Below are positions 53,599 to 62,158 of a stretch of DNA of 64,000 nucleotides, piece after piece. The notes under the pieces were generated by a model. That model had not been told where the DNA came from, did no database searches, and saw nothing but the letters and a program-made list of their open reading frames with translations. The stretch comes from Methylomonas fluvii. GTDB lineage: Bacteria; Pseudomonadota; Gammaproteobacteria; Methylococcales; Methylomonadaceae. The stretch covers positions 558,001-622,000 of the forward strand of contig NZ_JACXST010000003.1 of the NCBI RefSeq assembly GCF_014850975.1. The letters run 5' to 3'. Position 1 is the first letter of the stretch; each line of letters starts with the position of its first letter. The position numbers and the translations under genes are program-made.

Positions 53599-54962
53599 AT
53601 GCAAAAAAAACTCTGGCAAAAGATCTGCATAATGTTCGGTCTGACTTTGGTGCTGCTAATACCGATAGGCATGATAAAAAATCTGGTGGGCGAACGCGCC
53701 GAACGCCAACAACAGACAGTAAGCGACATTGCCGCCAGTTCCGCCGGCCCCCAGCAATTGTTCGGTCCCTTGCTGGTGGTACCTTACACCGAGCGCTGGA
53801 CGGAAATTATCGACACTAAAGTCGACGGCCAACCCAAGCGCGAACTGATCGAGCATAACGAAAATAGCCTGCTGTATTTTCTACCCGAGCACTTGAATAT
53901 AGCCGGCGAGCTCGCCACGGAAACCAAGCAGCGCGGCTTGTTCAAAGTGCGGTCTTACGTGCTGAATGTCAGTATCAAAGGCGATATGAAACTACCCGGC
54001 GCTTACGGCAATCCCAAGTCGCTGCATAACGGCCAGATCAGTTTCGGCACCCCTTATGCCAGCGTCGTGCTGGGGATATGCGCGGGGTACTGGAAGCGCC
54101 CGGTATGGAATGGGGAGGCAAGCAATATGCCTTTGAACAAGGTACGGAATTACCCATGCCCCAAGCCAACGGCATGCACGTGACATTAGATGCGCCGCCG
54201 GTCGAGTTTGGCGCCATCAACATGCCGTTTGCCTTCACACTAAAAATCCGCGGCATCGAATCGCTGGATTTTATTCCGGCCGGTAAGCAAACCCGCGTGG
54301 AACTGTCTTCTACCTGGCAGCACCCAAGCTTTTACGGCCGCTTTCTGCCCGATCCGCAAACCCAGCAAGTCGGCGAGGCCGGTTTTCATGCGTTATGGTC
54401 GGTCGATGCACTGGCGTCAAACGTCGCCGAAAGTCTTTATAAGTGCCAGGCTATCAGTTGTTACGACAGCTTTGGGATCCGCCTGATGGAACCCATCAAT
54501 GTTTATTCCTTGTCTGACAGAGCCAGCAAATACGGCTTCCTATTCGTCTGTCTGACTTTTGCGGCGATATTCTTGTTCGAAATCCTGAAAAACCTGGCGA
54601 TACATCCGGCGCAATACGCACTGGTCGGTTTGGCACTGGCGATGTTTTTTCTACTGCTGTTGAGTTTGTCGGAGCATTTGGACTTTGTGCTGGCTTATCT
54701 AATCGCCAGTGCCGCCTGCGTAATACTGATCGGCTTCTATCTCAGTGCGGTATTGCGCAGCGCCAAACGCGGCATTAGCGCCGGCGCCTTACTGAGCGGC
54801 TTGTTCGGCAGTTTGTATGGCTTATTGGAGTCAGAGGATAACGCGCTGATGCTGGGGTCTTTACTGATGTTTGCCTTGTTGGCCATGGCTATGGTTACCA
54901 CGCGACGCTTGGATTGGTACGGTCTCGGTCAATCCAGTGCCGATAACGCGGCAATCATTTAA
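53599..54962 (+). CDS. creD: CreD family inner-membrane protein, apparent frameshift
   Basis: Cell-envelope protein CreD with N-terminal helix (about 10-30), a large periplasmic domain and a cluster of C-terminal membrane helices (FLFVCLTFAAIFLFEILKNL onward). The frame breaks after PYASVVLG at four G (54072-54075); one added G gives GDMRGVLEAPGMEW and a single protein of 454 aa (E. coli 450). All other parts are intact, so a homopolymer sequence error is as likely as inactivation. The CreBC regulators known from E. coli are not adjacent; the IS lies just upstream. Confidence 0.85.
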
Positions 54963-55022
54963 ATCCCATTGCTCGGGGCGCTGACTGTCAGCAGCGCTCC
55001 GAGCAACATCATCGAGGTAGTT

Positions 55023-55538
55023 ATGATTGTTGCTCATCTTCCGGCCGGCTATATCGTATCGACGCTGCTGTTTAGGCGATTTGCAAAATATGGGGTCACC
55101 GGGATAAATTTTCTGCGCGCCGGCATGCTCGGCAGCATCGCGCCCGATCTGGATATGATTTATTTTTATGGTTTCGACCACCGCGCTCACCCACATCACA
55201 GTTATTTCAGTCACTTTCCCAGCGTTTGGCTGCTGTTATTAACGATGGCAATCCTGTGTTTTCAGCATTGCCGGCACAAGAAGCTGCCGGTGTTGGCGCT
55301 GATTTTTACCGGCAACGGTATGTTGCATATGGTGCTGGATTATATTTCGACCAATATCTACTGGTTGGCCCCTTTCGTAAACAAGCCTTTTGCCTTGATT
55401 AAGGTGCCCAGTGTCTACCAGGATTGGTGGCTGAATTTTCTGCTGCACAGATCCTTTGTACTGGAAATTTTGCTGGTGATTTGGGCCACCGGTTTATGGC
55501 TTAAGCGTCGGTCAAATAGGCACGAATTGGTCGAATAA
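55023..55538 (+). CDS. membrane-bound metal-dependent hydrolase-like protein (YdjM/DUF457)
   Basis: A 171-aa protein with four to five hydrophobic segments and the family motifs: His in VAHLPAGY, GSIAPDLDM, HHSYFSHF, and MLHMVLDYIS. These His/Asp positions match the YdjM group of putative membrane metal-dependent hydrolases. Start MIVAHL (55023) has GAGG 6 nt upstream; the in-frame TTG at 54969 is less likely. It follows creD closely. Converges on the phzF-like gene with 3 bp between stops. Confidence 0.82.
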   Translation: MIVAHLPAGYIVSTLLFRRFAKYGVTGINFLRAGMLGSIAPDLDMIYFYGFDHRAHPHHSYFSHFPSVWLLLLTMAILCFQHCRHKKLPVLALIFTGNGMLHMVLDYISTNIYWLAPFVNKPFALIKVPSVYQDWWLNFLLHRSFVLEILLVIWATGLWLKRRSNRHELVE

Positions 55539-55541
55539 ACC

Positions 55542-56459
55542 TTAATCGGGAAGGTGGATCGTTCCCTCGGCAAACAACACGGCTTGGCCACCGACCCTGA
55601 TGGTCAAGTTCTCCAGGCCTTTGTTATCCATTTCCAAGTGGATCAAGCTGCGGCGAGTGCTTTGATCACCGCGTTCCACCGCAAAAGTATGGGTGCCTTT
55701 CTGGGTGTGTTCGAACGAACACAGGTAACAACAAAACGCCGGCATCGCGCTGCCGACCGGCGGATCGGCATGGATGCCGATATTGGGTCCCAGCAAGCGG
55801 GCATTGAAGTCCGCTTCCGGGCTTGACGATTTAGGGCAAAACAGCAAAATTTCCTGCGCCGCGGTTTGCGGTGCCGTGGATTGTGCCCAAGCCGCGTAAT
55901 TAAAGCGGGCTTTGCGTACCGATTCGACATTCCAAACCGGCACCACTAAATAAGGAAACCCGCAAGATACCAGGCGTGGCGAGTATTTTTTATGGTCCAG
56001 CTCCGAAAGCTGCAAGCCTAAGAAACTGCAAATTTCATCATCGCTGGGCGCAAAGCGGTCGACTATCGAATCGACGCTACGGCTAAATTGCACCAAACCC
56101 GGTTGACCATCCTGACTGGACAGATTAACTTGAATAACGCCGATGTTTTGTTCGAACTCAAGTTTAGTCAGTGGTTCGGTTAACGCCACACCGCCGGACA
56201 TAGCCAACACATAGGCTGCGGCAATAATCGGATGGCCAGCAAAATTAATTTCGCCTAAAGGGGAAAATATTCGCATCCGCCGGTGCTTGTCGTCATCGGC
56301 CTTGTGAAACAGAAATACCGTTTCCGAGAGATTCAATTCCTTGGCGATCTTGGCCATTTTCTCGGCATTCAAGCCGTCAGCCTTCGGTAATACCGCTATC
56401 TGCGCACCGTTGAAAACTTGGTCGGTAAAGACATCGGCGATGTAATATTGGTAGTTCAC
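55542..56459 (-). CDS. PhzF family isomerase-like protein
   Basis: A 305-aa protein with the diaminopimelate epimerase-like double fold. N-terminal VFTDQVFNGAQIAVLP, the catalytic Glu in LNLSETVFL, FSPLGEINFAGHPIIAAAYV, and a GSAMPAFCCYL block near 235 are typical. PhzF is a phenazine enzyme in Pseudomonas, but most homologs, as here, stand outside phenazine clusters and have unknown substrates. It begins 3 bp after nirD and may be the last gene of the nirBD operon. Confidence 0.85.
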   Translation of the reverse strand: MNYQYYIADVFTDQVFNGAQIAVLPKADGLNAEKMAKIAKELNLSETVFLFHKADDDKHRRMRIFSPLGEINFAGHPIIAAAYVLAMSGGVALTEPLTKLEFEQNIGVIQVNLSSQDGQPGLVQFSRSVDSIVDRFAPSDDEICSFLGLQLSELDHKKYSPRLVSCGFPYLVVPVWNVESVRKARFNYAAWAQSTAPQTAAQEILLFCPKSSSPEADFNARLLGPNIGIHADPPVGSAMPAFCCYLCSFEHTQKGTHTFAVERGDQSTRRSLIHLEMDNKGLENLTIRVGGQAVLFAEGTIHLPD

Positions 56460-56462
56460 ACC

Positions 56463-56843
56463 TTACTCCATTTCACAGACAGCCAAAGACGGCGATTTTT
56501 GTTGTGCAGGCGACGACGCCAGCATCACGGCGACTCTGCCGTTTTCCAGGCGTACTTGATAGGCTGGCACACTGACGCCGGCATCTTCAAAGCACACACC
56601 CGTACGTAGATGGAAATGCTGCTTATACATCGGCGACGCAACCATCGGTTCGCCGCCCATGTCGCCTATCATACCTCTCGATAGGACATTGGCCTGGCTA
56701 AACGGATCAAAGTTACCGATGGCATAGACCTCCTGCCGGCGTTGCAGGTAAAAAATCGCGATTTGTTTGCCTTTTACTAAGGCACACACCCCGGAATCGG
56801 CTTGCAAATCGTCGATGTGACACACATCTATCCACGTACTCAT
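56463..56843 (-). CDS. nirD: nitrite reductase (NADH) small subunit
   Basis: A 126-aa Rieske-fold subunit of assimilatory nitrite reductase. Family pattern: GVCALVKGKQIAIF, YAIGNFDPFSQANVLSRGMI and SPMYKQHFHLRTGVC. The iron-sulphur ligands of true Rieske proteins are absent, as normal for NirD. ATG overlaps the nirB stop by 1 bp (TAATG). Confidence 0.94.
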   Translation of the reverse strand: MSTWIDVCHIDDLQADSGVCALVKGKQIAIFYLQRRQEVYAIGNFDPFSQANVLSRGMIGDMGGEPMVASPMYKQHFHLRTGVCFEDAGVSVPAYQVRLENGRVAVMLASSPAQQKSPSLAVCEME

Positions 56844-59383
56844 TATGCCGCCTCCTCGATCAATTTGAAATGTTTACGTTCCTGGGCGTTGGCTGGCCTA
56901 ACTTGGCCCCGCTCCTCGACAAACACCACGTTATCGTCGGTTTGATCGCTGTTGACGAAATGCCGGAAGCGCTTCAGGCGTTGCTCGTCGGCTAAGGTAG
57001 TTTTCCATTCACACTGATAGGTGTCGATAACATGCTGCATCTGCCCTTCCAATTGTGCGCCTATACCCAGTCGATCTTCGATGACCACCGATTTCAAATA
57101 GTCCAAGCCGCCTTCCATATTTTCCATCCACACCGAGGTCCGCTGCATCCGGTTGGCGGTGCGCACATAAAAAATCAACACCCGGTCGATGTATTTGATT
57201 AGCGTTTCTTTGTCCAGATTGGTAGCAAACAAATCGGCGTGACGCGGTTTCATGCCGCCGTTGCCGCACACATATAAATTCCAGCCGTTCTCGGTGGCAA
57301 TCACGCCAATATCCTTGCCTTGCGCTTCCGCGCATTCGCGGGTGCAACCCGACACGCCGAACTTGATCTTATGCGGCGCGCGGAGCCCTTTGTAGCGATT
57401 TTCCAACTCTATCGCCAAACCCACGCTGTCATCGACACCGAAGCGGCACCAGGTACTGCCGACACAGGATTTCACCGTGCGCAAGGATTTGCCGTAAGCA
57501 TGTCCGGACTCGAAGCCGGCATCGATCAACTCTTGCCAAATTGCCGGTAATTGCTCGACGCGGGCGCCAAACAAATCCACGCGCTGACCGCCGGTGATTT
57601 TGGTGTAAAGCTGATATTTTTTGCCGACTTGGCCTATTGCGATCAACATATCCGGCGTGATTTCGCCGCCGGCGACGCGCGGCACCACCGAATAGGTACC
57701 GTCTTTTTGCATATTGGCCAGGAAAATATCGTTGGTATCCTGCAAACCAATATGTTCTTTTTTCAGGATGTAGTCGTTCCAATGTGAAGCCAGGATGGAA
57801 CCGACCGCTTGTTTGCATACTTCGCAGCCCAAACCCTTGCCGTGTTTGTCCAGCAATTCGTCGAAGGTTTTGATTTCTTCCACCATCACTAGGTTATACA
57901 AATCCTGGCGGGTATGTGGAAAATGCTCGCAAATATCAGTGCTGACTTCCACACCCAGCTTGGTCAATTCACAATCCAACACCGACTTCAACAAAGCCGA
58001 ACAGCCGCCGCAACCAGTGCCGGCCTTGGTCTCGGCCTTGAGGCCGCCGAGTGTGGTGCAACCGGCTTCGATTGCGCCGCAAATCTGCCCCTTGCTGACA
58101 TCGTAACAGGAGCAAATCTGCGCGCTAACCGGTAGCGCATCCGGCCCGAGACCGGCCGATTCACCAGCGAGTTGCGGCAAAATCAAAGAATCCGGATGCT
58201 CCGGCAGTTCGATGCCGTTCAAGCAATACTGCAACAAAGTACTGTAAGCGGATGCCTCGCCGACCAATACCGCGCCCAATAGCCGTTTCTGGTCTTGGCT
58301 GACCACCAGTCGTTTATAGATTTCGCTGGCGCCATTTTGATAGGTATAGACCATGGCGCCTTGGGTTTTGGCGTGCGCGTCGCCGATGCTGGCCACATCG
58401 ACGCCCATCAGTTTAAGCTTGGTGCTCATGTCGGCGCCGGTAAAACTGCCCGCTTCCCCTGCCAAATCGGCAACCACTGTGCGTGCCATCGCGTAACCTG
58501 GCGCGACCAAGCCGAATATTTGCCCGTTCCACAATGCGCATTCGCCAATCGCATAAATATCCGCGTCGGAAGTGCGGCACTGATTGTCGATGACAATGCC
58601 GCCGCGCGGCCCGACTTCCAAACCACAGCCACGGGCGATGTCGTCGCGCGGTCTGATACCGGCCGAGAACAGTACGATGTCGGTTTCCAGCGTTTCGCCG
58701 TCGGCGAAATTCATTTTATGTAGGCATTCCGTGCCGTCGTCGATCAACGTGGTGTTTTTGTTTAAATGCACTTTCACATCCAGCGCTTCGATCTTGCGCT
58801 TCAACATCGCCCCGCCACCGTCGTCTAGTTGCACGGCCATCAAACGCGGCGCGAATTCGACCACATGGGTATCCAGGCCTAAATCTTTCAATGCTTTGGC
58901 GGCTTCCAAACCCAACAAACCGCCGCCGATCACCACGCCGACTTTGGATTTGGCTGCCGCGGTTTTCATCGCTTCTAAATCTTCGATGGTCCGATACACC
59001 AGACACTGCGGTCTTTCATGCCCCGGCACCGGCGGCACGAACGGATAAGAGCCGGTCGCCAGTACCAGTTTGTCATAATCAACCACCACGCCATTAGCGG
59101 ACGTGACTTGCTTACGTTCCCGGTCAATACTGGCAGCCTTGTCGCCTAAATAAATCTCGATGCCGTGCCCGGCAAAGAAACCATCTTCTACTAAGGACAA
59201 ATCAGCCGCGGTTTTCCCGGAAAAATACTCGGACAAATGCACCCTGTCGTAAGCCGCTCTGGGTTCTTCGCAGAATGTGACAATCCGATAGCAATCTTTC
59301 GCGTTGCTGGCGACCAATCCGGCCAGAAAGTTCTGGCCTACCATACCGTTACCTATAACAACCAGGGTTTGTTTCATATTCAT
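56843..59383 (-). CDS. nirB: nitrite reductase (NADH) large subunit
   Basis: An 846-aa cytoplasmic enzyme reducing nitrite to ammonium with NAD(P)H. FAD site near the start (VVIGNGMVGQNFL) and NAD site VVIGGGLLGLEAAKAL (near 150). BFD-like [2Fe-2S] domain with CSCYDVSKGQICG and GTGCGGC at about 420-475, and a second Cys pair GCEVC near 530. Sirohaem/[4Fe-4S] ligands are in SCVGSTWC and SGCTREC (near 640-685). All cofactor motifs are intact. It follows a leader with a strong terminator (59492-59544). Confidence 0.96.
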   Translation of the reverse strand: MNMKQTLVVIGNGMVGQNFLAGLVASNAKDCYRIVTFCEEPRAAYDRVHLSEYFSGKTAADLSLVEDGFFAGHGIEIYLGDKAASIDRERKQVTSANGVVVDYDKLVLATGSYPFVPPVPGHERPQCLVYRTIEDLEAMKTAAAKSKVGVVIGGGLLGLEAAKALKDLGLDTHVVEFAPRLMAVQLDDGGGAMLKRKIEALDVKVHLNKNTTLIDDGTECLHKMNFADGETLETDIVLFSAGIRPRDDIARGCGLEVGPRGGIVIDNQCRTSDADIYAIGECALWNGQIFGLVAPGYAMARTVVADLAGEAGSFTGADMSTKLKLMGVDVASIGDAHAKTQGAMVYTYQNGASEIYKRLVVSQDQKRLLGAVLVGEASAYSTLLQYCLNGIELPEHPDSLILPQLAGESAGLGPDALPVSAQICSCYDVSKGQICGAIEAGCTTLGGLKAETKAGTGCGGCSALLKSVLDCELTKLGVEVSTDICEHFPHTRQDLYNLVMVEEIKTFDELLDKHGKGLGCEVCKQAVGSILASHWNDYILKKEHIGLQDTNDIFLANMQKDGTYSVVPRVAGGEITPDMLIAIGQVGKKYQLYTKITGGQRVDLFGARVEQLPAIWQELIDAGFESGHAYGKSLRTVKSCVGSTWCRFGVDDSVGLAIELENRYKGLRAPHKIKFGVSGCTRECAEAQGKDIGVIATENGWNLYVCGNGGMKPRHADLFATNLDKETLIKYIDRVLIFYVRTANRMQRTSVWMENMEGGLDYLKSVVIEDRLGIGAQLEGQMQHVIDTYQCEWKTTLADEQRLKRFRHFVNSDQTDDNVVFVEERGQVRPANAQERKHFKLIEEAA

Positions 59384-59491
59384 CAGGGGCCTCTGTTTAC
59401 TCAGAATTTATGCAAACGCGCTACACGGCCTGGTGGCGGTAAGGCGATTCAAGGAGCTACTGTCTGGTCGCAATCGCCCGTTTTTACAGCC

Positions 59492-59544
59492 AAAAAAAAA
59501 GGCATCCTGTTCGAATGATTGACTCATTCAAGCAGGACGCCTTT
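59492..59544 (-). terminator. terminator in nirB leader (attenuator)
   Basis: On the minus strand a 21-position stem with a single mismatch (59498-59544, beginning AAAGGCGTCCTG, loop GTCAA) is followed by a run of T (59492-59500). It lies 109 bp upstream of nirB and points into it. The region is divergent, so there is no upstream gene whose end it could mark. Confidence 0.85.
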
Positions 59545-59565
59545 GTCCAGTTTAATACGGGGGTA

Positions 59566-59584
59566 AAGTCTAACGACGAGACTT
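59566..59584 (-). promoter_or_regulatory. leader hairpin upstream of nirB attenuator
   Basis: AAGTCT-CGTCGTT-AGACTT on the minus strand, 21 nt before the terminator stem. Two successive hairpins, the second overlapping a terminator, is the layout of ANTAR-responsive leaders. The loop here is 7 nt and lacks the classic A-x-x-G-x-x hexaloop, so the match is partial. Confidence 0.45.
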
Positions 59585-59596
59585 GCTAAATCTATA

Positions 59597-59612
59597 ACAA
59601 AATTAATGCCAA
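59597..59612 (-). promoter_or_regulatory. sigma54-like promoter of nirB (weak)
   Basis: Minus strand TTGGCATTAATTTTGT: GG and TTG are correctly spaced for -24/-12, but the -12 C is T. Its place just upstream of the leader hairpins would make an RNA starting near 59585. Confidence 0.35.
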
Positions 59613-59813
59613 CATTAAAAACCCTTTAAAAACACCGGCTCCCGCCGCCAGGCACTATTTTTTTCGCAAAATTCGCACCCAAATAAGGCAAAGAAACCGG
59701 TCGCTTGCACCACTATGGAGCTATGCGACCGCGAATTGCCGGATTTGTCGCCATTGGGTCGTTGGCATATAAACTGCTTAAAAAGACCAAGGAACGACAA
59801 CCACGGATCATCC

Positions 59814-61292
59814 ATGTCTTTTACGCCTTTTAAATTACTATCCATGCGCGGCAAGGCCAAAGTGCTGCACATGAGCTGGATCGCTTTTTTCATCAGCTTT
59901 GTTATTTGGTTCAATCATGCGTCTTTGTTAGTTCTGATCCAGCAAGATCTGGGCATCAGCGAAACCCAAATTGAAATCCTGTTATTGCTGAACGTGGCGC
60001 TGACCATTCCGGCTCGAGTCATTACCGGTATGCTGGTGGATAGATTTGGAGCGAAAATAAGTTACAGCGTATTACTGGCGGTTTGCAGCCTGCCCTGCTT
60101 CATGTTTGCGGCGGCCGAAAACTTTACCGAACTGGCCTGGTCGCGGTTTTTACTGGGCTTCATCGGCGCCGGCTTTGTGGTGGGCGTGCGCATCATCGGC
60201 GACTGGTTTCCGGCCAGCCAGGTCGGTACCGCCGAAGGTATTTACGCCGGCTGGGGCAATTTCGGGTCGGCAGTTGCGGCGATTTTTCTGCCGGGCCTGG
60301 CGTTTTATTTCGGCGCCGAACACGGCTGGCGTTCAGCGATTGCCTTGACCGGTGCGATCGCGCTGATTTATTCAGTCATTTATTATTTCAGCGTAGAAAA
60401 CCTGCCGCCGGAAATTGCCGCCCTGAAAACCCGCCGGCCCATGGCGATGGAAGTTACCAGCATCCGCGATTTGTTTTTATACATGCTGAGTCTGGTGCCC
60501 TTGTACGCGACCATCTCCTTGTTGGCGTGGAAACTGTCTACGCCGGCCACACCTGTCCTTACGGAAGGCTGGAATCTGGCTATTCATGCAGTCGTCTGGC
60601 TGCTGTTCCTGATCCACGTCTTTCAATTGGTCAACAACAACGCCGACCGCCTCAGCCAACCCATTGCCAGTATCCATCATTATCAATACCGGCAGGTATT
60701 CATCCTGGCCATAGCCTATCTGGTTACCTTCGGCTCTAAACTGGCCGTTTTATCGATGCTGCCGATGTTTTTCTTTAAGACATTCAATGAAACCCAAGGC
60801 ACCAGTATGCTGGATGCCGGGTTCCTGGCCTCTAGTTTTGTGGTAACCAACGTCATCGCCCGGCCGGCCGGCGGCTGGCTCAGCGATAAAATTGGCCGCA
60901 AACTGTCCCTGTACCTATTCGTGGCCGGCCTGGCGGGCGGATATTGTTTGATGGCGATGATTTCCGCGCGCTGGACTATCCTGGCAACGGTGGCGGTTAC
61001 CTTGGTTTGCTCTATATTCATGCAAGCGGCGGAAGGCGCGATATTCGCGTTCGTGCCCCTGATCAAACGCGCCATTACCGGCGAAGTGGCCGGTATTGTC
61101 GGCGCCTACGGCAACGCTGGCGCCATCGTTTATTTAATTTTGCTGACCTTCGTCTCCACCGGGCAATTTTTCCTGATCCTGGGCCTGTCCTGTTTCCTGT
61201 TATTGGGTTTGATTTACTACCTAGAAGAACCTAAAAACTACATCACCGAAATCATGCCTGACGGCACTTTGCTGAAAATCGCCCTGGATTGA
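59814..61292 (+). CDS. nitrate/nitrite transporter, NNP family
   Basis: A 492-aa MFS protein of the NarK/NasA/NrtP type with 12 membrane helices. Nitrate signature 1 is AGWGNFGSAVAA (near 145) and signature 2 is GAYGNAGAIVYL (near 430). The conserved Arg is in ITGMLVDRFGAK. Full motifs support uptake of nitrate or nitrite. Start MSFTPF (59814); the open frame from 59715 starts in leader DNA. It is divergent from nirB and 2 bp before nasT. Confidence 0.92.
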   Translation: MSFTPFKLLSMRGKAKVLHMSWIAFFISFVIWFNHASLLVLIQQDLGISETQIEILLLLNVALTIPARVITGMLVDRFGAKISYSVLLAVCSLPCFMFAAAENFTELAWSRFLLGFIGAGFVVGVRIIGDWFPASQVGTAEGIYAGWGNFGSAVAAIFLPGLAFYFGAEHGWRSAIALTGAIALIYSVIYYFSVENLPPEIAALKTRRPMAMEVTSIRDLFLYMLSLVPLYATISLLAWKLSTPATPVLTEGWNLAIHAVVWLLFLIHVFQLVNNNADRLSQPIASIHHYQYRQVFILAIAYLVTFGSKLAVLSMLPMFFFKTFNETQGTSMLDAGFLASSFVVTNVIARPAGGWLSDKIGRKLSLYLFVAGLAGGYCLMAMISARWTILATVAVTLVCSIFMQAAEGAIFAFVPLIKRAITGEVAGIVGAYGNAGAIVYLILLTFVSTGQFFLILGLSCFLLLGLIYYLEEPKNYITEIMPDGTLLKIALD

Positions 61293-61294
61293 AC

Positions 61295-61876
61295 ATGGCA
61301 GCGCTTAATGTCTTGGTCGTCGATGAATTCGACAGCGAACCCTTGCTGGAAACCAGCTTGCGCCAGCATGGCTGTGAGGTGGTAACCTTGAAACTTAAAG
61401 AATTGGACATGATGCAAATTGTCCAGACCCTGAACCCCGACGTGGTGGTTTTGAATTTGTACGCCCCTAACGAGGCTGTCTTGCGCACCATCGTTGACAT
61501 CAACCATAACTGCTCGCTGCCAGTCGTCATTTTCGCCGAAGATCAGCAAACCGAGACCATCAACAAGGTCATCAAAGCCGGGGTCAGTGCTTATATAGTC
61601 GATGGCCTGGATCCGAAACGCATTAAGGCCATCATCGACATAGCCATAGCGCGTTTCAAGGAACAACATGCCTTAAAAGAAGAATTGAAGAAAACCAAGA
61701 CCCAGTTGGAAGACCGCAAACTGGTGGATCGCGCCAAGGCGATTTTAATCAAGTCGCAAGGTTACACGGAAGACCAGGCCTATCACGCCTTGCGCAAACT
61801 GGCGATGGACCGCAACATCGCCATCGGTGAAATGGCCAAAAACGTCATATCGATGGCGGAGTTGTTCAACAAATAA
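61295..61876 (+). CDS. nasT: ANTAR-domain antiterminator, NasT-like
   Basis: A 193-aa RNA-binding regulator. Residues 1-120 are a receiver-like domain, but the phospho-acceptor Asp is Asn (VVVLNLYAP) and the acidic pocket is reduced (VVDEFD), so phosphorylation is unlikely. A coiled coil covers about 125-145. The ANTAR domain (RAKAILIKSQGYTEDQAYHA, then RKLAMDRN) follows. NasT/NasR proteins bind two-hairpin leaders and prevent termination ahead of nitrate assimilation genes. Two bases after the transporter gene; a matching attenuator precedes nirB. The NasS nitrate sensor is not in the window. Confidence 0.9.
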   Translation: MAALNVLVVDEFDSEPLLETSLRQHGCEVVTLKLKELDMMQIVQTLNPDVVVLNLYAPNEAVLRTIVDINHNCSLPVVIFAEDQQTETINKVIKAGVSAYIVDGLDPKRIKAIIDIAIARFKEQHALKEELKKTKTQLEDRKLVDRAKAILIKSQGYTEDQAYHALRKLAMDRNIAIGEMAKNVISMAELFNK

Positions 61877-62158
61877 CAACTTGCAGAACAGTCGCGGCGG
61901 CTGTTCACCACGTCATTATTTATTAAATATCGTGCCCTTGAGAGTACTGGGCCTGTCGAAGGGCACACCAGCCTGGGCTTGGACGCACTCAGCCCGAACG
62001 GAATACCCGTGACAAATAGGTGTGGGTTAATAGTTCGGCATCGCAGCTTTGTCTGCGATGCCGTTAATGCCGGATTTTACAGCTACATCTGCAAACAGTG
62101 TATTTCGGCGGAGATGATTCCGAGATGTGCTTGAGTCGCTGAAAAAGCGTCTCTATTG
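61877..62158. other. intergenic gap with hairpin
   Basis: CGGCATCGCAG (62036-62046) pairs with CTGCGATGCCG (62053-62063), an 11-bp perfect stem lying between convergent nasT and the propeller gene. At 61930-62005 is a GC-rich repeat-like stretch (CCTGTCGAAGGGC; CTCAGCCCGAACGG). No gene is seen. Confidence 0.55.

Noticed and set aside
55542-56459. Phenazine biosynthesis role for the PhzF-like gene
   Set aside because: No other phz gene nearby; most PhzF homologs are not phenazine enzymes.
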